NCBI GenBank assembly: GCA_030068145.1
Contig: JAPJBO010000587.1
Span: 80,609 to 144,608, forward strand
Length of the DNA: 64,000 nucleotides
Source of the DNA: Diplonema papillatum
Lineage: Eukaryota > Euglenozoa > Diplonemea > Diplonemida > Diplonemidae
Direction: 5' to 3'
Position 1 is the stretch's first letter; the number at the start of each line of letters is the position of its first letter. The notes beneath the pieces were generated by a model, which saw only the letters and a list, made by a program, of their open reading frames with translations, did no database searches and was not told the DNA's origin. A program made the translations under genes and the position numbers. Positions 51,663 to 60,578 of this stretch are shown piece after piece.

Positions 51663-53096
51663 ATGGCGGCCGCTTTGAAGTCGCTGTTCGACGCGAAGCA
51701 CCCGGGCGACCAGTGCACAAACTGCGGGCACGTCGTCGTGCGCACCCCGCTGAAGGCGTGCATGGCGGCGCTGAAGCAGCCGTGCGAGCACTGCGGGCGG
51801 CGGGCGGAGCGGGCCGCCGTCGCCTTCGGCGCCGGGAAGGCGGCGTGGCTGCCGAAGGCCGCGACGCCCATCTGCTGCGGGTGCGCAGAGCACTGCGACG
51901 AAGACGAGCGCGAGACGTGCAGAGCCTGCGGGAAGGTCTTCTGCTGCGGGTGCATGGCGGGGCGCACGCAAAAAGTGGCCGGCTACGGCGGCGACCCCCA
52001 GCCGGTGTGCACCGGATGCAACCGGCAGCTGGACGCCGACGAGCTGACCGTCGTCACGCTGAGCCCGGATTTGCTCGGGACCGGCGAGCCATTTGAAGAG
52101 CTCATTCGGGCCCTCATCGACACCGCCGCACCGAAGGCCAGGCGCCCCCGCGTCTTCATCGCTGAAACAGCCCCCGGCACCGGAACTTGCATTCGCCTGT
52201 CGCATAGATCAAAGCGCGGTGCCCCCGACGCACCTCCCGCAAGCCGAAGTGAAGCCACCCCTGCCATCAAGGACTTCACGGTTGAGGCTCGCTGGGAAGG
52301 CGTCGGCGCCGGCCCGAACGACGACGTCTGCGCCTTCCGCGAGCAGTGGTGCCTGTTTTGGAGGCGGCTGGCCGCAGAGCGGCACGGCCCGACCTTCGAC
52401 GAAGCCCACGCCGGAGGTGGGGACCCCGGGGGGTTCTTCGCGGAAGCCGCGTCGGCCGCGGTGCCTCCCGTGCAGATCACCGTGAAGCAGCCGCTGACGC
52501 ACGCGGGCGCCGCTTCGTGCGTGCAAAAGCGGTTTTCTGTGCTCGCCGCCGTCGTCGAGTCTGTCGTGGCGGCGCTGGCCGCCGAAAAAGGCGCGGCCTG
52601 CCGCGTGTCGCGGGAGGAGTCCATGCGGGGCGTCTGCCCTAAGTGCCTCTGCTCGCAGAACTTCCCGAAGGGTTGGCAGTCGGGCGCGACGGCGTGCGGC
52701 GGCTGCGGGCAGGCGTTTGAGTACCACATGGCGGACCCCAGGGGCGAGGGGAAGCGGGCGTGGGTCCACCAGCACCGGCACCTGGAGGTCGTCCACCGCG
52801 GGAGGGTCCTGGGCCCGCCGAACAGCATGCACGTTTCGAGCGAGCTGAAGCTGCTGCAGCACGAGCTGGCCGTCGTGTTCGACGAGTGGCTCGTACGCGC
52901 GTCGTGCGCGCTGACCGGCCACGCTCCGTACTGCGACGGCTCCTGTGAGAACCGCGCGTGCGCCCTGCCTTACAGGTGCCCCGCCCGGCGGCTGGATGCC
53001 GAGGTGTCCTGGACAGACGGCGGCAAGTCGTATCGGGTCGCCACGGCAACGAACGCAACATCGGGTACTCTCTGGTGTGTGCGGTGTTCTTTCTAG
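51663..53096 (+). CDS. Zinc-finger protein with FYVE-like cysteine pattern, 477 residues
   Basis: ATG at 51663 just after CTCTTTTCAG|GTCACGGGCG, a likely splice acceptor. Residues 18-44 hold paired CxxC motifs (CTNCGHVV ... PCEHCGRR). Residues 71-119 have the order CCGC...C, ETCRACGKVFCCGCM, PVCTGC, matching the eight-ligand spacing style of FYVE/RING-type fingers but without the RRHHCR motif of phosphoinositide-binding FYVE domains. Residues 123-160 continue LDADELTVVTLSPDLLGTGEPFEEL. A Trp-rich segment lies at ~206-240 (WEGVG, REQWCLFWRRLAAERHG), a zinc ribbon at 325-355 (CPKCLC ... CGGCGQAFEYH), and a Cys-rich end (CALTGH, CDGSCENRACALPYRC). I cannot assign a function. The frame is intact while all upstream copies are broken. 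It is also open upstream to ~51024 through those copies, which I do not include. Confidence 0.75.
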   Translation: MAAALKSLFDAKHPGDQCTNCGHVVVRTPLKACMAALKQPCEHCGRRAERAAVAFGAGKAAWLPKAATPICCGCAEHCDEDERETCRACGKVFCCGCMAGRTQKVAGYGGDPQPVCTGCNRQLDADELTVVTLSPDLLGTGEPFEELIRALIDTAAPKARRPRVFIAETAPGTGTCIRLSHRSKRGAPDAPPASRSEATPAIKDFTVEARWEGVGAGPNDDVCAFREQWCLFWRRLAAERHGPTFDEAHAGGGDPGGFFAEAASAAVPPVQITVKQPLTHAGAASCVQKRFSVLAAVVESVVAALAAEKGAACRVSREESMRGVCPKCLCSQNFPKGWQSGATACGGCGQAFEYHMADPRGEGKRAWVHQHRHLEVVHRGRVLGPPNSMHVSSELKLLQHELAVVFDEWLVRASCALTGHAPYCDGSCENRACALPYRCPARRLDAEVSWTDGGKSYRVATATNATSGTLWCVRCSF

Positions 53097-53611
53097 CAAA
53101 CTTGTGTGAGCACCTTCGGTGACACGAGCACAGTTAAACGAAACTAGTGCACAAGAGTTCCCGATACCAAATAGATGCTCTAATCTTACTCGTGATTACC
53201 CCCGCACTTGCCTGGCCAGATGATGGAGTTTTAAAACGCCAGTAAATCAGGAGCAGCCAAGGCTAATTGTGTCGGCTAACAGGCGTTGTCGCCTGCGAGC
53301 CTGCGTACACTTGCCGTACGAGTTAGCGTTTGCTCAAGCTGGGCCGGAGGCTGCTAGCCTGCTAACTTCCCACGTCAGGCCTGAACGGGAGCAAGGTCGC
53401 TGCCTCGCGTGTCCAACCCGTCCCCGCACCGCACACAGGATTGAAGGCACCGAGTTCAGCTTTTCTTCGGTTCAAGAGCGCCAGTCGACGCGCTCACTGC
53501 ACTTCCGGGAGCAGACAACAGACCGGCCCGTGTATGTTTCTCTTTTTCATTACAAAACAATCTACTTACAGCTTGCCCTACAATGTATTGTGTGAGATCA
53601 GCATGTGTGTT
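53097..53611. other. 3' flank of the zinc-finger gene
   Basis: No gene or repeat is recognised in ~500 bases. Contains a few TTAC/TGTTTT-rich words before the dispersed repeat at 53612. Confidence 0.4.
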
Positions 53612-53885
53612 TTACATAAGCGCCAGCTTGAAAGGAATGCTTGACGATGCTGCCCGACAACGAACAGAAGGGATCAGTGCTGTAGCAACCGAACCACGCG
53701 TTGCGTTGAACGGACGTGAGGTCATACGGGTTACCCCAACACGACAAATCACACAAACACAACAGGTCAAAGTCCTGAGTGAGAAAACAACACACGGTGG
53801 TGTAAGCGAAGAACAAATCAGATTGTGTTTGTTATTGTATTTCCTCCCTTCCATTCGGAGTCGAAGCAGCTACGTCGAGTATTGT
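53612..53885 (+). repeat. Full-length AACACACGGTGGTG dispersed repeat
   Basis: Matches 39565-39855 from ATAAGCGCCAGCTTGAAAGG to GAAGCAGCTACGTCGAGTAT with small indels. The GTGCTGTAGC.ACCGAACCACG stretch is shared. Confidence 0.88.
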
Positions 53886-55600
53886 CACCGACTAAAAGTA
53901 GAACACTGCATTGTGGCGTGCCCTTTAGTAGTTTTCCTGCTTTTTTAAGCTCTCTGAGTTCGGAAAATCCATCACAGGCCGATTCCGACGGACACTTCAG
54001 AGTACGAGAGGCTCCGGCAACTATTAAACGAGGCTAACATACCGCTGGCAGAAGTGAGAAGCGCAGCGAAGAGCAGGTGAGAGTTGTCTCGTGCGCACGT
54101 TCATGCTGTACGCCGAGCCCGTGAAACTCTTACGCGAGGTTAACACACCCCTTGCAGAGGTATGAAGCGACGCGAAAAGCCACGTTCATGCGTCGAGTAA
54201 ACTCGCGTCCACACACATCTTCAATTCTAAGACGAGGCATTTGGCTACCCGAAGAGGGCCCGCAGCAGCCCGGACTGGGCAGGGTGTATCAACTTGCAGC
54301 CAAACCGAAAAGACTGTCGCGCATACGGACCGTACGAGATAGTAAACGGAGAGGTCTCCAGGCCCAATTCTCTGAGTTCTTGGTTGCCACCACTACGAAG
54401 GAGGATTTCGACCGCGCAGTTCGGGACTCTTTCCGGAGACAGCACCCCAGGGCCCAGGTCCTCCCCGATCGACGCCACCTCATCTCATCTCATCTCATTT
54501 ATTATTGGACCATTCAGGCGCATCTTCGACTCGAAAAGGAGGGTGGACTTTTCCATCCGCCGTCTTCGACAGCACAAAATTCAGACAAGAGTCACACTCA
54601 AAAGCGTCCTCTTTCCCCGCTGACGGTTTCGCGTCTGTTTCTTGACTGCTCCTTCGTCAGTTGACGGTCAGGGCACTGGACAGAAGTTCCATTCCATTTC
54701 GATGCATCCCGGCGGGGGCGAGTTACATTCCGCTCGCCGTCACTGTATTGCATCGAAACCATTACCCGCTTGGTTTCCTCTCATTGCACTCCTTCGAGTG
54801 CAGGTATGAGGTCATTGCGTCGCCGCTTCAGGTTTCTGCTCCAGGATCCCTGGATATGGTGCAAAGTCGCTGACCCGCCACAAAAAGGACACTTCTCTCT
54901 AATCGACGACGGAACATACTACGTCTGCAACCCGTGGTGTACCATTCTCCCGCAAGCTCCAAGTGATCTCATCCTCCTGCCCCTACCCCGTCTCCAACTA
55001 GCCCTACACCTTGATCTCTAGCCCGCTCGCAGCCTGTGTTATTTTTCACTCATTCGTTGTGCCTCCCTGCGCACGCATCAGCACTCTCGACTCGTTAGCT
55101 GCTGTCAGGCTCGGGTGGGAATAGCTCCTGGCACGGCCAGCGGCAATCAAGCTCTGATTGTGCGTTCGAAGGAGTATAGCAGTGGTTTGATCCTTTACAG
55201 ACTCGAAAATGCAGACCCATTCCACCCGAAGCTCGCTCAATAAGGTGCCGACAACCGGATGGCAATCTTTTGCTCGGTTAACCTCCTCTTATTGGACGAC
55301 CGAGAAAGCGCGTGGGGGGCCCAAGACTAGATTCAAAGCGAATTGCTTCTTGGTGTCGGTCGCAACACTTGCAAACTTGGCTAGCCGTAGTTAAAAGTTT
55401 CTCCTCCTCATACTACCCGCCTCAATGGTCAACCGGAGACTCTAAAACACCGAACCTCTTAACCACAATAAACGCTAGAAACGCGATGGTGAAGAGGGGT
55501 GGAATAATAACAGTTATTTGACACGCGTCCGGTTGTCTAAGTACGTGCGCTCGGCTAAAGGCCGGCGCGGGGCGAGACTGGAGGCAGCAGTTAAAGTTCG
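53886..55600. other. Unassigned sequence with a short duplicated coding-like motif
   Basis: Two segments ~110 bp apart (~54013-54075 and ~54122-54185) read LLNEANIPLAEVRSAAKSR and LLREVNTPLAEV.SDAKSHV, the first ending AGCAG|GTGAGA. They look like paralogous exon ends or a repeated element; a 150-codon frame follows the second. CATCTCATCTCATCTCAT (54480-54497) is a microsatellite. 55313-55480 is a diverged copy of the 20272 repeat (GGGCCCAAGACTA ... TTGGTGTCGGTCGCAACA ... AACCGGAGACTCTAAAACAC). Confidence 0.4.
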
Positions 55601-55862
55601 GGAAACAGTAAAGTTCGGACGAAGCTAAGTTCTGGTGAAGCAAAGTTCGGGCGAAGCAAAGTTCTGGTGAAGCCAAGTTCGGGCGCAGCTGAGTTCGGGC
55701 GAAGCAAAGTTCTGGTGAAGTAAAGTTCGGGCGCAGCTGAGTTCGGGCGAAGCAAAGTTCGCACGAAGCTCACTGCTCAGCGCGCTGCTCAGTTCTGGTG
55801 AGATGATGCAAAGTTTGGGCGAAGCAAAGTTCGGGCGAAGCGAAGTTCTGGTGAAGCAGTTT
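55601..55862. repeat. 16-bp tandem repeat
   Basis: About fifteen units alternating GTTCGGGCGAAGCAAA, GTTCTGGTGAAGCAAA and GTTCGGGCGCAGCTGA in irregular order. Minus-strand frames through it (SPELCFARTLLHQN) are repeat artefacts. Confidence 0.9.
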
Positions 55863-56016
55863 GGGTTCTGGTCATGCTGAGTCCGGCGTGTAGAAAGTTT
55901 GGCCTGTGATGCCAAATACCGCGAGATGCTGAGAAACTCCGCAAAAAACGCAATTTCGGGCGCATTCGACCCCGAAACCCAACAAACCTCGAAAACAATC
56001 TTCGACCGGAAAAGTG

Positions 56017-56081
56017 TGAGGGGCGGGTTCGAACCCGGGCCGACCGGCCTGAAGGCCGGCGCCCGCTCACTCTGCCACCCC
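56017..56081 (-). other. tRNA-like sequence (pseudogene or SINE head)
   Basis: The minus strand has GGGGTGGCAGAGTGAGCGGG (A-box-like TGGCAGAGTGAGCGG), a GC-rich hairpin GCCGGCCTTCAGGCCGG in the anticodon position and a B box GGGTTCGAACCC near the 3' end. The T stem and acceptor stem do not pair fully and the anticodon loop is not a clean seven bases, so a functional tRNA is unlikely. Confidence 0.4.
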
Positions 56082-56321
56082 TATGCATTTTGCCAGGGGA
56101 AAAAAAAGCTTGCTCCGCACTATTATCTAGTCAAAAAAGCATACACTTTTTCATAGACAAAAGCCGGGTTAGCTCGAATAGAGGCTATTCACATTGCATG
56201 TTCATAGGACCTCCAGTCTCGAAAAACACTACTGGTCCGGTTACCCGAAACGTTTGTAGTATTTCGACAATTCGAATAATAACCACAGGTGTTATTATTC
56301 TACCCCCAGTCCCCACATCGC
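56082..56321. other. Unassigned spacer
   Basis: About 240 bases, A-rich at first, with CAATTCGAATAATAACCACA and AGGTGTTATTATTCTACC near 56265-56305. No gene. Confidence 0.4.
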
Positions 56322-56465
56322 TGTCCTGTCTGCAGACACTCAGGTTCCGCGCTGATGATGGCCCGCCTCATGTGTCCGTGGCTTAGAGGACCGAAACATG
56401 GCGCAGACGGTACCCGTGCGGTGTTGAGCACATACCCATGCCAAGCACGTTCTTGCAATCCCCCC
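56322..56465 (+). repeat. CCGTGGCTTAAAGGACCGAA family, copy upstream of BiP-3
   Basis: GTCTGCAGACACTCAGGTTC, CGCGCTGATGATGGCCCGCC, CCGTGGCTTAGAGGACCGAA and CAAGCACGTTCTTGCAATCC; nearly identical to 34766-34910. It ends ~190 bases before the BiP-3 start. Confidence 0.9.
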
Positions 56466-56656
56466 TTTGCCGTGAGTGAGGCCCCTTGCTGCTCCTCGCG
56501 ATTAAAACGAGCGGAAAAGCGATCCCTCGATCCATCACGAGTGGATGGCGGAACCAGGCAGGCGATGCTCTGTCAAAACAATACTACGCATACCCTGTCC
56601 ACAAAACCAGGTTCAAGAATCCTACCTGTTATCAGGAAAGTAAAGGTGAGCCGCCC

Positions 56657-59600
56657 ATGATGCGAGCCAGCCTGTGTGTGTGCCTTGCGGCACTGGCCAT
56701 GACTGCGCGTGCAGACGAAGAAGGTGGCAGAAAGGTGGAAGGCCCAGTTATTGGTATCGACTTGGGTACCACGTACTCTGTGGTCGGCGTGTGGCAGAAC
56801 GGGCAAGTCGAGATCATCGCCAACGAGATGGGTAACCGTATCACGCCGTCTGTTGTTGCGTTCACTGAGACCGAGCGACTGATCGGAGACGGTGCTAAGA
56901 ACCAAATGACGCAGAACCCCGAGAACACCGTCTACACCATCAAGCGTCTCATCGGCCGTAAGTACACTGACAAGGTATGTTTTAGCCACATGCAATGTGT
57001 GAGGAAACTGAAACCACGTCAGGGTTGGGGCTCAGCGTAGTGCGGTCAACAAAAACTCTAGTTTCCCTTTCTACTACTCCTCTCGCGGTGTACGGTTTTT
57101 TGCGATAACCAATTTCTGCTTCCCTGGAGACAGTATTTGTTACAGCTAAAAAGAACGTTGACAGCGGTTTAACCAAATCGCATACAGGTTAAATCGCACA
57201 AACAAAAACTTACTCAACGAACAAGAACTAGGCGTCTAGGCATAGATCCTCGGAGGCCATCCATCGTTGGCCGACGGCCCGTGCTTGGAAGCTGTGAGCT
57301 GGCACCTTAGCAGCAGGTCCGATGTTCTGGTCTCGATCAGGACGCCAGGACGGCCAGGCAGATCAGATACGAGCCCAAAGTGCTCCAAAAATGGACCCGG
57401 ACACAGCTCCGTGCACTTCAAACAATCAGCCCATACCAGTCGCAGATCCAACAACGAGACTTGTGCACAGATTCATACATCGATATTTTCTTCGATATTT
57501 CTTTCGATATATTTCGATATATCGTTTCTCGATAGTTCGATAGCGAAAAAAAGTTTTTTGTATAAGCACCTGCTTTGTAGGAAATACTTGAGGAGGCTGC
57601 CAGCTGCAAAAGATCAAGGAGGTAAATGTGCTGTAGCCCACACGAATGGCGGGCATAAGCGTTCAACAAAAAAGACCCACTTTGTATGGTGTGGTCGGTG
57701 GGCCCGCAGCCGATCGATATCTGACCGCCGCTGGGCGTTGACAAGATATCGATATATCGACATAACCATGTTGTTGCTGAAGAAGCAAAAACCGAGCCAG
57801 CGAGCTTTTTGTGTGTGGGTTTTATTATCCAAACAAAAACTAGTTGTCGTCGGGGACAAAAAAAAAGGGTTTGCTCTCTCTTTTATTTTCCGCTAAAAAA
57901 GGGAGGGGGGTGGCCCCGTGCACACTCACAGGACCGACATAAGCGTGTCTCCCCAGCACCCTACTCGACAAAATTGTTATCTCTTCCAATAGCACGAAAA
58001 GCCTCTAGGCAAAACCCCGTTTTCACATTCCTTCTTGGTTTAGCAATGCTGGTGTCCCTTCTTTGACTGGATTACATGGTTTGAACATCTAGTGCGGAAA
58101 TAAAATTGCTTTCACAGATTGGTGTTGGCCATACCTGAAGTAGTGCCCTCGAAGCGAATTAACACGCGAAAGGATCATTATAGCGATGTTAAACGGCATA
58201 GTAGCAGTTTGCTCCAAAGACAGCTGGAATGACGCCAAACCCGTGTACCCTCAGAACGTAGCCTTCGCTCAATGGAAGCTGAAGTTTCCCATCAAGGTGT
58301 TAGCCGCCGCCGTAGGCCGCGCAGTCGCGAGGAAGAAGAGGGCCCGCAGCGTTACAAGGCGGCGATCCCCCGCGAGACGAGCTCGCCCGCCGGCCAGAGC
58401 GCCCGCTGCAGCACCAACTCCGGTGCCGCCACTCACTGTAGCAGAGCCGCAACCTGCAGCGCGCCTCCGGAGCGACTTACGCCCGCCGTAGCAGTGCGAA
58501 GAGAAGTGAGGAGACCGGAAACTCCCCGGAGAGATGGTCCCTGCACTCTAACTCGTCTCTCTCTCTCTCTCTCATTATTTGAGGTGCCTGGAAGCTCGAT
58601 AGCCGGTTCCATAAAGTATTACATCGCTCGTTTCTCCCCCTCCCTGGTACGGCTAATGCAACACAGTCCGTCCAAAGTGACAAGAAGCTGCTGTCGTACA
58701 ACATTGTGTCTGGTCCGGACAGCAAGCCTTTGGTTCAAGTGATGTACAAAGGCGAGAAGAAGACGTACACCTCTGAGGAAGTGTCAGCGATGGTGCTCGG
58801 GAAGATGAAGGACATCGCCGAAGAGTTCCTGGGCAAGAACGTGAAGAACGCCGTGGTGACGGTGCCTGCGTACTTCAACGACGCTCAGCGTCAGTCGACT
58901 AAGGATGCCGGCACGATCGCTGGATTGAACGTGGTGCGTATCATCAACGAGCCGACGGCGGCTGCCATCGCTTACGGACTTGACAAGAAGGCCCAAGGCG
59001 AGAAGAACATCTTGGTGTTCGACTTGGGTGGTGGTACGTTCGATGTCTCGCTTCTGCAGATCGACGACGGGTTCTTCGAAGTTGTTGCCACCAACGGTGA
59101 CACGCACTTGGGTGGTGAGGACTTTGACAACAGAATGGTATGCTCACTCTTTTTCGTAGTAATAATGATTTGTAAACACGAAAGCGGACGCTGGCATCGT
59201 GTTTGGGAGAAGAGACGATTAGCCTAAGATCATATGCACTCACTATCAGTCACTAGCAGGCCAATCCTCCCCCGGCACGTACAAACAAAGACGCCTATTC
59301 TTTTTCCGGTTCCTCGTTTCTGTGCTATTGCGGCCACATGTTCTGAGACTTCAATGCACATTGGAAGTCCCTGCTACACAACAACAGGTGAAGCACTTCC
59401 TGGGAGTGATCCAGAAGAAGCACAACAAGGACCTTTCGAAGAACCTGCGCGCCTTGGCACGATTGAGGAAGGCTTGCGAAGCGGCGAAGCGTCAGTTGTC
59501 GTCGCAGCCGGAGGCTCGTGTGGAAGTTGAAGGTCTTGACGAGGGGCTGGACTTCTCGGAGAAGATCACGCGAGCAAAGTTCGAGGAGCTGAACATGGAC

Positions 59601-60578
59601 CTGTTCAAGGGAACGCTGAACCCTGTGAAGGCGGTGCTGGACGACGCGAAGCTGAAGAAGTCGGAGATTGACGAGATTGTGTTGGTGGGCGGGTCGACTC
59701 GAATCCCGAAGATCCAGAACCTGATCAAGGACTTCTTCAACGGGAAGGAGCCGAACAAGGGAATCAACCCTGACGAGTCTGTGGCGTACGGTGCGGCAGT
59801 GCAGGGAGCGGTGCTGAGCGGGGAGAGCGAGCTTCAGAACAAGGTGCTGCTGGTGGACGTGATCCCGCTGTCGATGGGGATTGAGACTGTGGGAGGAGTG
59901 ATGACGAAGCTGATCGACCGAAACACGCCGATCCCGACGAAGAAGGCACAGGTGTTCTCGACGCACCAAGACAACCAGCCGGGAGTGAACATCCAGGTGT
60001 TTGAGGGAGAACGTGCGATGACGAAGGACAACCGTCTGCTGGGACGGTTCGAACTGTCGGGAATCCCGCCGGCGCCGAGAGGTGTGCCGCAGATCGAAGT
60101 GTCGTTCGACGTGGACGAGAACGGGATCTTGTTGGTGGGGGCGGAGGACAAGGGGTCTGGCAACAAAGAATCGATCACGATCACGAACGACAAGGGCAGG
60201 CTGAGCGAGGAGGAGATCGAGCGAATGGTGCGTGAGGCGGAGGAGTTCGAAGAGGACGACAAGAAGCTGAAGGAGAAGGTCGACGCGAAGAACAGCCTCG
60301 AGTCGACGGCGTACAGCCTGAAGAACCAGATCAACGACGACGACAAGCTCGGCGGCAAGCTCGACGACGACGACAAGACGGCCGTCGAAGAAGCTGTCAA
60401 GGAGACGTTGGACTGGCTTGACGAGAACCCGTCGGCTGACAAGGAGGAGTACGACGAGCAGCTTCAGAAGCTTCAGTCCGTCACCAACCCCATCATCTCC
60501 AAGGTCTACCAGCAGGCCGGCGCCGGCGGTGGCGGCGACGACGCCGAGGCAGGCGGTGAAGACGAGGACGAGCTCTGA
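56657..60578 (+). CDS. BiP: BiP-3, ER-lumenal HSP70 chaperone (three exons)
   Basis: Exons 56657-56974, 58667-59137 and 59388-60578 join to 659 residues; introns are GT-AG of 1,692 and 250 bp. One codon is missing after the signal peptide ([10 protein letters not shown] against [11 protein letters not shown]). Exon 2 has [11 protein letters not shown], shared with BiP-4, where BiP-1 and -2 have [11 protein letters not shown]. Exon 3 has [10 protein letters not shown] and [13 protein letters not shown]. All HSP70 signatures and the -DEDEL end are intact. Intron 1 is swollen by at least three insertions: a SINE-like repeat starting 13 bases after the donor, a CACCTGCTTTGTAGG repeat and a 390-bp element with its own frame. 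Intron 2 is unlike that of BiP-1/2 except near the acceptor. Confidence 0.96.
56987..57095 (+). repeat. SINE-like repeat (copy 4), internally deleted, in BiP-3 intron 1
   Basis: CACATGCAATGTGTGAGGAA, ACTGAAACCACGTC, AGTGCGGTCAAC and CTCTCGCGGTGTACGG match 21012-21172. About 50 bases in the middle (CTTCTGATCATGATCATT region) are missing. Confidence 0.85.
57479..57765. repeat. TTCGATAT-rich inverted blocks flanking a dispersed repeat
   Basis: 57479-57545 is built from TTCGATAT/TCGATATATC words, and 57709-57765 carries the inverse kind (GATATCGATATATCGACAT). Between them lies the CACCTGCTTTGTAGGAAATA repeat (57566-57650). The whole may be one inverted-repeat element of ~290 bp, but the arms are too simple to be sure. 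Confidence 0.45.
58182..58571 (+). mobile_element. 390-bp insertion in BiP-3 intron 1 with 7-bp target duplication and a conserved small frame
   Basis: TCATTAT flanks both sides (58175-58181 and 58572-58578). Introns 1 of BiP-2 and BiP-4 run straight across the site (GAATTGACACG ... TATTGAGGT), so it is an insertion. It ends in a (CT)n tract. From ATG 58186 it encodes 101 residues ending at 58491. The product has [36 protein letters not shown], a long Arg/Pro/Ala-rich middle, and SDLRPP at the end. A diverged relative occupies BiP-4 intron 2. Confidence 0.75.
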
